A program made the translations under genes and the position numbers. Of a DNA stretch of 64,000 nucleotides, positions 39,281-49,251 are shown piece by piece (the stretch's first letter is position 1; every line of letters begins with the position of its first letter). This DNA comes from Certhia americana. Its lineage: Eukaryota; Chordata; Aves; Passeriformes; Certhiidae. The stretch spans positions 91,523,991-91,587,990 of the forward strand of contig CM031857.1 of the NCBI GenBank assembly GCA_018697195.1, given 5' to 3'. Below the pieces are notes generated by a model. That model did no database searches. It was not told the origin of the DNA and was given only the letters and a program-made list of their open reading frames with translations.

Positions 39281-39750
39281 TAGAATCATAAAATGGTTTG
39301 GGTTGGAAGGGGCCTTAAAGGTTGTCTAGTTCCAGCAACACTGCCATGGGCAGGGACACCTTTCAGGTTCCTCAGTGCTCCCTCCAGTCTGAACTTGAAC
39401 ACTTCCAGGCATGGAGCACCAACAGCTTCTCTAGGCAACCTGTTCCATTGACTCACCACCCTCACAGTAACGAATTACTTCCTAATATCTAATATAAACC
39501 TGCTCTCTTTCAATTTTACTTCATTTCTCCTTGTCCTGTTACTACAAGCCCTGGAAAAAGTCTCTCCATTTTTGTTGTAGGCTGCCTTCAGATGCCCGAA
39601 GACTGCAATTAGGTTACCACAAAGCCTTCTCTTTCCTAGGCTGAACAATCTTAATTACTCAGCCTTTCCTCAAGGAGAGTTGCTCCATCCCTCTAATTAT
39701 CTTCATGGCCCTCTTCTGGACTCACTACAACATCTTTTGATGTGTAAAAT
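39281..39750 (-). mobile_element. CR1 LINE, 5'-truncated, 3' end on the left
   Basis: The plus strand begins TAGAATCATAAAATGGTTTGG and continues with GTTGGAAGGGGCCTTAAAGG, CTGCCATGGGCAGGGACACC, TTGAACACTTCCAGGCATGG, CTAGGCAACCTGTTCCA and CTCACCACCCTCACAGTAA. This is the reverse complement of the standard bird CR1 3' end, including the degraded ATTCTATG-type terminus. The match continues through CTTGTCCTGTTACTACA and the AGGCTGAACAA segment to about CTCTTCTGGACTCACTACAAC near 39.73 kb, where it fades. Only the 3' UTR and the end of ORF2 remain, the usual outcome of truncated reverse transcription. It is much better preserved than the other two CR1 pieces here. Confidence 0.95.
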
Positions 39751-42700
39751 GACCCCAAGGAATGCCAAGTCCCACACTTTTCCTTCCTAGACAAGCCGCA
39801 GGTGCGCCAATAATTAAGTTTCCTGATGTTGTTGACTTACATGAAGATGATTAAGTTATGGTGATACAACACAATGCAACATGGTTGAGAATCAACCTAT
39901 GAAAGATAGATTTCTGTTTCTTTCTTCTTGCACAAGGCAGTGTTTTCTGATCTTTATCCTTTTTCTATCCCATCAGCTCCTAATCACACAATTTTCCATT
40001 GCCCAACCGTTTTCCAAAGCATCCTTATTGTCCCTTTTTGCTTTCTGGATGTAATTTTCTTCTTCTCACTGACTTTAGTCCAGCCAAACTCTACATTTGT
40101 CCCATGTTTTTTACTGTATGTTACTTTATCTGTTCCCTCTATACTGCCCTACACACCTACATTTGTATATATCACGTTGATCACTATTCTCAACATTTGA
40201 CTTCCTGTAGCTTCCAATACTTTGTCTGGAACCTGATTATCATCAATCCAGTTTTATTTAAAAAAAAAAAAAAAGGCCACAATATTATTTAATAACATGA
40301 AGTACCTGAAACAACAATTATTAAAATATGTTAAAAATATGCCACAGAAAATTTTCTATTACCTTGTTATTTTAAAAATTGCCAGTGAAAATGCTCCAAT
40401 CACAAGTGTGACAAAACCATTGTATTTGTCATTGCAAATTTTAGTAGGTTTGAAATAAAAATAGGATTTTAATTGAAAACTTTTGAAAATTGCAAATTTG
40501 GGAAGATTTTGACCAATAGTAATACAGAGACTCTTAAACATTTGCATGTTATGTTAAAACAATTAATTTAATCTCAGAACAGGCGAAACTACTGAAACAG
40601 ACAGTATTTTAGTGGTAGACATTTGACGCTTTTCAAAGAGAAAGCCACAGGTCCCCATGTGCTTGCACTGGGTCACAGGACAGATTACCCAGAAGATGGA
40701 TGCTACCAGACTTTGTAGAGAAAATAGCAGACATTAAATTTTTCTCTGGAATAGGATTTTTTTTTCTATACATATGTACATTTATACCAACAAACTCATC
40801 TTTAATAAAGTATATTTTGTTTGGGAAAATTGTTTAGGAACACAGGCTAACATAAGCAGCAGCTATACTCAGATAGCTTTGCAAGACAACTCAACAGGAC
40901 ATCCATCCCAGAAGACTCATTCAAATGTTGGTAAGGTTTCTAAACAAACCAGCAGTCATATTTCAGAATTCCTGTCCAGGTTAAAGGGAAAATAAAAATC
41001 AGGGACTGAAATAAAATCAAAGTCTTCTATATTTTAATGACATTTAAATGATGTAGTTACTGCAGCTCTGTGCTCAGAAATAAACTCACCATGTACCCTG
41101 TTATATTCAGTCTCAGCAACAGAATCCAGGACTCAGTTACTGGGAGTGAGGAATATAGTCTTAACCCTCCTGTTTGTTTTCCACACGCACACAGGAAAGC
41201 AGTGGGGAAGAGAAGGGTTTATAGCCCACATAATATTCTGCAAGTATAAAAAATTGTGGCAGACAACAGGAAAAAAATGAATATATTTAAATACCTAACT
41301 GCAGTGAAGAATCAGAGTAAAGGTGTATAACACAACAAATGGCCTCCATCAACATAGATTTTCAGGTTTCTGCTGCTGCATTGGGCAAGAAAAAAAGTCT
41401 ATCTGTAGGGGCTCAAATACACTAAGCTTTAACCTGCAGAGGGCTTGTAGGAATATTAATTGCATAGTCCATCCCAAAAAAATACTGCAGAGAGCTAATA
41501 ATTAGAAAAGGATCTTGAAACAAAAAAAAAAACCAAAAAGAAAAGTTCTCAAGTGTTATTTGAGTGCCAGCTGGTACATAATAGAAACTGAAGGCAAGTA
41601 AATGTTAACAGTAATTTTACAAAATTTCATCTTTTTTTAAAGCAAGTTTTCACATTTTTCACATTTTCTTTGCCCATGGCAAAGTGCATGCATGTCAAAA
41701 ATTCCTGAAGGCAAAGACATTTTATATTATGGACCAAATAACTTTTTTACCCTTAGAAATGAACATGATAACTCTGTAAGACATAGGATAGCAATCAGTG
41801 CCATGACATGATAGAAGACCAAGTCTACCTTTCTTATAAGAGGTGAGACCTTTCTTCTGAAATCAGTTTCACATAAATTTGTAAAGTAATGGACTACCAG
41901 GTTAGGAAATGCATACTGTAAAGCTGAATGAGATTCTGACTGTATTGAAAGATGGTGAGTAGGGGATTAAATTCTGCTGCACCCCAACTTCTCACAGCAC
42001 CTTTTCATAAAGCCATTGGTAATTTTAAGTGTGGAAAAGGTGCATCATTTTTGCGAGGGTGAGAAAAACAGGGTCTAGATTGAAAATTTCTATCAACATC
42101 AGCAGAGCTAGTCCTACCTGGCTGTCCTAGACATTTCTAGAAGCATGGCAGTACTACAGAGTACTACAGACAGAGCAAAGCTTATCAAACTCAGTTGAAG
42201 GAGGAACAAAAAAGGAAGGTTTGTCTTTTCTCTAATTAGTTTCTGGAATTGTGGACAAGCAGCAAAATGGTGAGTCCTAACACATGAGCACAGTGCTTGT
42301 ACAGTCATTTGGCAAAAGGTTTCATCAGAGTAACCCTTTATTTTCTGTCTTCTAGCAGACATCTACATCATCTCAATACTCCCAGTGGTTTAGCAATGGG
42401 CCTGCATTATTTTTCCTTTATCAATGTCCACTTAAATGGTCACAAATACAAGGGCTATAAAATTTTGTGGGGAAAAAATTACGTTGAAAGGGGTAAAATG
42501 TTAACTTCTACATATGTGCAGGTGTGACTTTAAAATGCAGAGCTGTAATTATTCCAATTGTGATGCTGCCTCTTATAACCCGTGTTCACTTCATTTTTTA
42601 TGGTTGTATCAGCTTCTTTTCTCTCTACTCAGTTGTTTGGCCAGCTCCATAGTGCACCAACTTTTCATAACTTAGAAAGGCAGGCCATCATCAGACCATA

Positions 42701-44149
42701 AAAGCTGGATCCATACCAAAGCATTTTGCATCTACCATTGTGCAAATAAATTAATTAAATTAGGTATTACTATCATCAGTAGTGCAGTTTTGCAGTAATA
42801 AAGAAGAGAATTAAAAATGTTATAATTGCTATTTTTAATTCTAGTGTGGAATGTATCTATTTAATGGCACCAACAATATTCTAGGAGTTAACATTAGAGT
42901 GGTAAGGGATCTGGCTGAGAGAATTTTCATCCTATTTGTGTTTGTTTCCATCAAATACATTTACAGTGCATGATATTTGAGTGCTACAGCAGTATCAAAA
43001 CACAAGGAGGAAAAATGGTACCTGCTAATTTAGCAAGCAACATTATTTTCTGTCTGCAACAACACAATTTTGCATTTTAGGAATTCAAGAGAAACACCTG
43101 GATTTACCAAGACAAGAATCTGGATTTAAATCCAAGCATCAAATCCATCCAGGAGTAGACCACACCAGCCCAATTGCCCTGTAAAGATGGTGTGTGTGAT
43201 GTGCCAGCAAGAAATATTGGAAGACATCCTGCCACTTTGTGTCCTGTGTGATTATGTGTGAACATGTAAGAACTGAGTCCATGAAGCTGGTTTTTTCTTT
43301 TTCCCTCAGAATTTTCTGATACAAATTCATCTTTTAGTTTATAGCTTTTGAGAACCTCTCCACAGTGAGGCTCAAACACATTTCTTTTGTAGATTTTCTT
43401 TGCATTTTATAAAGACGAGTCTTAAAAAGAAGAAAGTATGAAACAGAGCTAGGTTTTTCTTCCTTCCCTGTCAGTAAAAGGGTACAAGCACTGACTCAAT
43501 TTTTTAGTTACTCTATAAATAATGTTTCACTGCATTTTCTTCAGGAGTGTATAAATATGCTCAGCTTTGGTATCTCAATGTACACAGCACATTCTGCTCA
43601 GAGATCAAGGCAAGTTCATGCCCCATCTTCAAATTCCCTAATGCCTTAGGAAAATGACTGCTACAAATATTTGTGTTTAGAAGTGCACACAGAAATTACC
43701 ACTAACATTTCCCCTTTGATTGCCATCAGTGTGAATAACAAACACTGTCAAAGTAGAAAGAGAGCAAGACGACATGATGCCATATAAAATGACAGTACCA
43801 AAAACATACCTGTAAATGAAAGCTTTGAGAAAATGCTGTATTTTTTAACAAGAAATATAGATCACTTGAATGAATATGCAATATTCTCTGAGGCTTTGAA
43901 TTAAATAAGACCTTAATAATTACCCTAATTACTTCTGTTGTGATTCTACCTTTGAGCCTATATGAAACAAACATCTAACAATTAGTTACAGTAATTTAAT
44001 CATCTGGTTTTAAATAAATGGCTTGTTAGTATTTCTTTTCACAAACCAAAGACAAAATTGTTTGGGTTTTTTTTCTTTTTTTTTTTTTATTTAGCATCCA
44101 ATATGTCATTTAGCTTGGTCTAACATATTTATTTGGGTTTTCTGCCCAG
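39751..44149. other. Unique AT-rich non-coding stretch
   Basis: No gene recognised. Low-complexity A runs occur at about 40261-40274 and 41522-41533. A good polypyrimidine tract plus AG lies at 42632, but no donor follows within a plausible exon. A T-rich tract plus TTTAG at about 44068-44094 sits 55 bp upstream of the candidate exon at 44150. Confidence 0.5.
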
Positions 44150-44222
44150 CAGCTGAAGTCCTCTATCTGGCGACAAAAGAAACGCAACAAAAGCTACAGC
44201 AGAAGGTGGAACACATTATTTG
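44150..44222 (+). other. Candidate 73-bp exon, unidentified
   Basis: A CTAAC branch-point match (A at 44123) is followed 26 nt later by TTTTCTGCCCAG, giving a textbook 3' splice site before 44150. A donor (TTTG|GTAACA) follows at 44223; a second possible donor lies at 44265. Two frames are open. In the frame starting at 44152 the product would be a 23-residue helical, Gln/Lys-rich segment containing KETQQKLQQKVEHII. In the frame starting at 44150 it would be a strongly basic peptide containing WRQKKRNKSYSRRW. I recognise neither. It may be a small exon of a large gene, an alternative exon, or a chance match. No ATG is present, so it would have to be internal. Confidence 0.25.
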
Positions 44223-46439
44223 GTAACACATCTCAAACACAGCCTGGACAAACCACCTCTGAGGGTAAAAACATACATCACATTTCAGCTTCCAAGCCCA
44301 ATTTAGTCTTCAGTCTCTCAACTGAGCCTGTCAATTAGGGTGTCAATTAGGCCTTGATCCAGCAGAGCACCGAAGCATGTGTGTAATCTGAGCATGTGAA
44401 TAACCTTGTTGCTCACTGCAAATCAGGATGATAGTGACAGGGGACAAATGAACAGGACCACCAGTTCATTCTCACATACAGCAATCATAACACACTTAAA
44501 AATATTTTCTTGAAGCAACATACTGGAAAATTGTGGCATTTGTCATCTCTGCTCCTTTTGGAGCCACTATAAACCAGGGTTGCTGTTAATCTTTTTTTTA
44601 TTTTTGTTTGACAAAAAGGAACTATATATTCAGTCCTCTAAAACTACATGAAGTATCTCTTTCCAAACTACACCTGATTTAAAGCAGTATCTCTCTATTG
44701 AGCTATAAAATAATAAAATTGTTTCTTATGTATAGTGCAAATGCAAGATTTTCAGTATTTGACTTTTTAGTGGACTTGGCACTAGCAAGGCTGCTGCTTC
44801 TAGGTAAGTAATCAGAAGTAGAACTGATTCACTATTTTGTGCCTTAGCTTGCCCGTACCTAGTATGAAGAGCACGATCCCTCTCTTTTTGCAAAGCACCA
44901 AGGTCTCCCAATTAAAGAAGCATTCCTCTGGAATAACTTTTTGCTACTGTTGCTTAGGCATATATACTGTGGCACCCGAGGCAAGTCAGTTGCCATTGCA
45001 AAGGGATCCATATTCCTACCCATGAAAGTTAAAAGTGTAGCTACAGCCTGAGCTTCTCCAGTTAGAACAACACAAAGAACTGCACAGTGATGTGCCTGCA
45101 GAAGTACTAGTGGAGGCAGGGCTGGGAATATCACACTCAGGAGTCCACTGGGCTGTGGGAATAGTTTCACTCTCTGGATGCTCCCTTAGTAACTAGATGA
45201 GAAACACAGAAATGTCATCTTTAAGAACTTCCTCCTGGGCTCTTTAAAGCTTATTTCCATGCCAGTTTTAAATTACCACAAATGTTTGGGATAAACAATC
45301 CAACATGGAACTTGCTAATAACAGAAATATGCCAGCCTTTGCAACATGCTTTCAATGCTAGGCAAATGCAAGTAAAAATACCATGATAGCACAAATCCAC
45401 CTTTTCCTCTCCAAATCTGATCTTAGCCTGAGAGACCGACAGCCTGACAAATTCTTTTATCTTAATTGCTGAGCAAGTGATGTAGCAAGGAATACAGAAC
45501 TAGGTTCTGGGTTTTGTGACACAGTTACAAAATGCTTCCATGCTGGGTAATACCTCTCAGAAAGGAAAGGGATCCAGTAAGCGCCTAATCTTGCTCCCAC
45601 CGGAGTTTGCAGCAAAACTTACACAGAAAGAGAATGAAACCTAAATTTGACACGGATGTTAAAACTGATGGACTCCTTTCTATAACCTGTCAAGTCAGTG
45701 ATAGATTGTTTGTACCTTTGATTGTTACAGGGAAATTACCAGATCAGAATTCTGAATCCTTGTAATAAATGAACTTTTAAAAATGTAATACTTGCTTCTC
45801 AAACACTGTGTCATATGTTTTGTCAGGCTAGTGTAACACAAAAGGTTGTGATGTATACATTAAGATTTAAATGCACTCTCTGGAAGTGACATGAAATGTG
45901 CAGCCTCTCCATTGTTTTTACACAAGAAAATTAACTCATTATTTCTATCTCAAGATTCAACCTCCAAAGTATCTCAATAGCAAATGTTTTTTACCTTCTG
46001 AAAACTGCTGCATGTGAAATGTTTTCTGTAGCTTTCTACTGAAGGAAAAAAAGAGTTTAAAAAAAAAAAGAAAAAAGACTGATATTGGCAAAAACTTTTC
46101 TCCCCAATGCACTGGCATGTTTACTTATCCATATATATTCAAAGCCCACTGAAATGCTCTTCCTCTTTTGAGCCAAAACACCCTCCTGATTTTTTTGGTT
46201 TAAGCAGAAGAAAACACACAGTGGAAGGTGCATGGTCTCTATGAAAGGAGAAAGCCACTGAGCCAGAAAACAAATCTAAAATGTGTACAGGGCTACAACA
46301 GTTAAATCTCAAAGCTGCTGAGAAATTGCTTGGATGCTATGAGCAAAAAGTGTGGTTCCAGAGTATAATCCTAGTGATACACTATGTTCTTTGCAAAAGG
46401 TTGTGAGGCCTTGGCCTAATAAGCATAATCTCATTACAC
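44223..46439. other. Unique non-coding stretch
   Basis: No gene recognised. A short direct repeat of GTCAATTAGG lies at about 44329-44351. Frames at 44859-45170 (minus) and 44837-45025 (plus) overlap in antisense and carry no family features. Confidence 0.5.
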
Positions 46440-46730
46440 TGCAAATAAAAGTTTCCTATTTATCTCCAGATTTCAAATGAATCTAATAAGGCTTATGATA
46501 CAGTCACCCAATACCCTAATCATATTTCTGCCTATCTAAAAGCAATCAGTAATTGTGTTATAGCAGAACGTGCTGACAATACCTCTGACACAGAAAGGAG
46601 AATGAGAGCCCAGCTGTACTAATTAAATTAAATGCTAGGCTGATGGAATACATTTGCTGAAGCTTGGAGAGTATGGGTGCAGAATTAATAAGCATTACAG
46701 CTTAGAGCAGGAGATGATATCATAATGGAT
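46440..46730. promoter_or_regulatory. Candidate enhancer-like block upstream of CpG island
   Basis: Repeat-free sequence with closely spaced homeodomain-like and GATA-like words: CCCTAATCAT, CAGTAATTG, ACTAATTAAATTAAATG, AGAATTAATAAGC and TTATCTCC. It lies 0.4-0.7 kb to the left of the CpG island at 47.1 kb. The call rests on motif density and position, not on observed conservation. Confidence 0.25.
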
Positions 46731-46835
46731 GCAAGGTTTTGATGTGGAGAGCCTCATTCAGATTCAATGTACCATAATGTACGGATGTGACAGCTGCTTA
46801 GAGAGGTGCAGAACCTTGAACAAAGTGCACAGGAA

Positions 46836-46885
46836 CTTTCTCTCCCCCCTCCTTCTTTTTTTCCCCTCCTCTCTCTCCTCCCCCC
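46836..46885. repeat. 50-nt pure pyrimidine tract
   Basis: Fifty consecutive C/T bases, with CCCCCC and TTTTTTT blocks and a CTCTCTCTCC segment, lie about 250 bp left of the CpG island. Near promoters, such tracts can form triplex DNA or bind poly-C proteins. Confidence 0.9.
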
Positions 46886-47043
46886 ATCTTTTTTGTTACT
46901 CGCTTAGGAACTGTATTTTTATATTATCTGTGAGCTCAAAAAATACTGTTGTGGCCCACAGTTTATTATTTATTGCAATCCTACTGGTCGGCACTGTGGT
47001 TTCTTTTCTTCCTATCTCCTCCTGTCTGCCATTTTAAACTTAC

Positions 47044-47840
47044 CATCCCTGGAAATTAGAGAAAAGCCCTTTGAAAACCATATGTGTATGGTTAATCATA
47101 ATTTCGCTTCTCTTCCCTTATTTTTAACGCCAGAAACCCCGAGTGCGGTGGAAATCCTGCAAGGCAGATGAAAATCCAAACGCAGACCACCGCTGTCACT
47201 GCGGCCGAGCTGCTGCAGGGAGGGAGGGCTTGGGGACGAGCAAGAGCCATCGAGAGGCTGCCGAGCCGGCTGCCCGGCCGAGGGCGACCGCCGCCGCTCC
47301 GGCTGCCCGGCCCGTGCCAGCGCAGCACAATCTGCCGCTCATAAACGCCAGCCGGGGACCGCCGGCCCGGGGCCGCTCCGCCAGCTCCGCCGGCCGGGGC
47401 TCATTACCATCAGAATTTTGACAGGATATTGGATTTACTAATCCTGAACTTTCCGGGCTGACCCCTCATTCGCGAGCAGACAATGCCGTTGTCTGCCGGC
47501 CAGGCCCCTCCGCCTGCCCTCAGCATGTTTTACCCCCCGCCCCCGGCACACGCACAACCCACAAGCCACGCACGGACGCCCCCGACCCGGGGCTCCTCTG
47601 CCCGCCGCCGCCGCCTCTCCCTGCCCGGCCCTGCCGCCGCCTCCCGGCGCTGCCCTGGCCGTGTGTGCTCCCGGCCCGAGGCGAGGAGCTGCCCGCTCCC
47701 CGTCACGAAGCCGAGCCCGTGAGGGAGCGGGCAGCCCGGCCGCTGACCGCGGCCCGCTGGAGGGGCTGCCCGCGCCAGCTCTCCCTGCCGGCCTCCCTCC
47801 TCCCCAAAACCGGCCCCTCCTGAAAACACAGTGCCTATTA
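47044..47840. promoter_or_regulatory. CpG island, likely promoter / first exon
   Basis: The densest CpG region of the window, with CGGCCG, CCGCCGCCGC, CCCGGCCCG and a GC box (CCCCGCCCCC, near 47.54 kb), set between AT-rich flanks. At its left edge the minus strand carries a perfect donor, GGATG|GTAAGT, placing a possible minus-strand exon end at 47044. Plus-strand donors follow to the right at 48980 (CAG|GTAAAG) and 49252 (GAG|GTAAAT). The pattern fits a vertebrate CpG-island promoter, possibly bidirectional. Long frames in the block (47143-47421 plus, 47438-47893 minus, 47483-47722 plus) are low-complexity Ala/Pro/Arg/Gly frames with no domain and are not called as genes. No TATA box was found. 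The gene it serves cannot be named. Confidence 0.6.
47476..47496. promoter_or_regulatory. 8-bp inverted repeat in the CpG island (SOX/SMAD-like dyad)
   Basis: GCAGACAA (47476-47483) and TTGTCTGC (47489-47496) are perfect reverse complements around TGCCG. The half-site contains ACAATG/TTGT, as in SOX-family paired sites, and also CAGACA/TGTCTG, as in SMAD-binding elements. Which factor, if any, binds is inference. Confidence 0.35.
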
Positions 47841-48481
47841 AGTTGCTGAAAACAGCAGATTTCCACTGATACTATACAGATAGAGCTGACCATTAAATCG
47901 CAATTTTACATCCCCAGGCAGCAGTGGCTGCTGACAACCTCTAAAGCTTGTAATCCCATTTAACCCCCTCCTGTCATGAGCAGGCCCACCCTTTTGGAAT
48001 AATGCAGGCCAAATTAAACCTGACACGGCAACAAGAGAAGTAAAACCCCCTTTAGCTTAAAAGTCATGCCACAGTGGGTAACCCTGACCTTCAGCTTTCC
48101 CGCTCCCTTCTCTAGGGAGCTCCCCCCCGCCGCTGGCGTTGACAGAGGCGGGAGTAGGGAATTGCAAGGCGGCTGGATGGCCCTGGGGACAAATTAAAGG
48201 GAATTTTGCTAGACAATAGAAGGAAATTTCACCTGAGGGGTTTTCTTTCCTTCCCCCTTTTTAAGAAGTCTTTCTTCAGTAATAAAAAATAAGTCCTGAT
48301 CACTCCTTGCCAAGTGCTCTCTGCCTCACCTGACCGCCAAAGGCCATCCCTGCTGGAGCGGTCCCAGACTGTTTTGCAGCCTCCCTGCCTCGGAAAGGAA
48401 CCTCGGCTTTTCACAGCCCATGGCTGGCATTTAGTACCGATTTCAGAAGGAAGCTGACCACTTCTAAGGTCCTCTAAAAAA
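47841..48481. other. Right shoulder of the CpG island
   Basis: Composition falls from GC-rich to mixed. No gene recognised. A small CpG-rich patch occurs at about 48120-48185. The region could be part of a plus-strand first exon or intron. Confidence 0.4.
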
Positions 48482-48568
48482 CCCACCACCTCCCCCCCCC
48501 ACCCCCCCCCCCCAAAAAAAAACAAAACAAAACAAAAAAAAACAAACAAGAAAGAAAGAAAAAAAAGA
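48482..48568. repeat. Poly-C to poly-A low-complexity tract
   Basis: ACC repeats turn into C runs of 9 and 12, then A-rich CAAAA units and GAAA units. It is low-complexity sequence prone to assembly and sequencing error. The frame at 48229-48549 on the minus strand reads through it as a Gly/Phe run and is not a gene. Confidence 0.9.
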
Positions 48569-48840
48569 GTTCCCCTCCTAGCTCAGACTCCTGCCTGCAG
48601 TTGCCTGCTTTGTTAGAACAGGAGGGGAATGCCACTGGCAGGGTGCGACTCGTCCTGCTTTATTCACATGCAGCTAGTCCAGGAGTACCAGAGGAGCTTT
48701 CAGACCTAACCCAGGCAACATTGTGCTCATTACTCTGATTTCATTTGGGAAAATAACGCTGTTCATTTGACAGTATTTTCCAGAATACTGGACTATATGG
48801 ACAAGCCTCTATAAACAGCTTACATCCCCACCACTGCACC

Positions 48841-49251
48841 AGCGCTTGCAAATGTGGAAGATGGCCTTTCACCCTTAATCTACACACAAGCAGACCACCA
48901 CACGTTGCTCCCCAGTTCTCCTCTCTGTTTACTGCCTGCTGAAGAAAAGAGCCAAAAGTCAGAAAGCACCTTGATTCAGGTAAAGGCCGCACTGCCACTC
49001 TCTCTGCATTTTCTTATTTCTCTTTTTAGGAGAGGTGCAGTGGGAATATGGTTCTATAGCCAAATTACAAACCAACACATTTTTCTACCTCTCCATCTGT
49101 CTGTCTACAAATACACGCCCGTAATCAGCGAAACCTGCTCTTGTCATCCAACACACTTCTCTCAGCACTCCCCCACCTGCCCTTATTTCTGATGCTGAGG
49201 AGCATGCGAACAAACGCCTTCCAAAACAGAGCTATGCCTGCAGCAGGAGAG
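48841..49251 (+). other. Candidate non-coding exon(s) downstream of the CpG island
   Basis: A strong donor CAG|GTAAAG lies at 48980. After it, a long pyrimidine tract ending TCTTTTTAG gives an acceptor at 49029, and a donor GAG|GTAAAT follows at 49252, defining a possible 222-bp exon at 49030-49251. All three frames of that exon contain stops, so if real it would be untranslated or part of a long non-coding RNA. The 50-bp gap between 48979 and 49030 is too short for a normal intron, so the first donor and the second acceptor would be alternatives. Confidence 0.25.

Noticed and set aside
47438..47893. 151-codon and neighbouring frames in the CpG island
   Set aside because: Low-complexity Ala/Gly/Arg/Pro frames arise on both strands at once because stops are rare in CpG-rich DNA. 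No domain or conserved start is visible.
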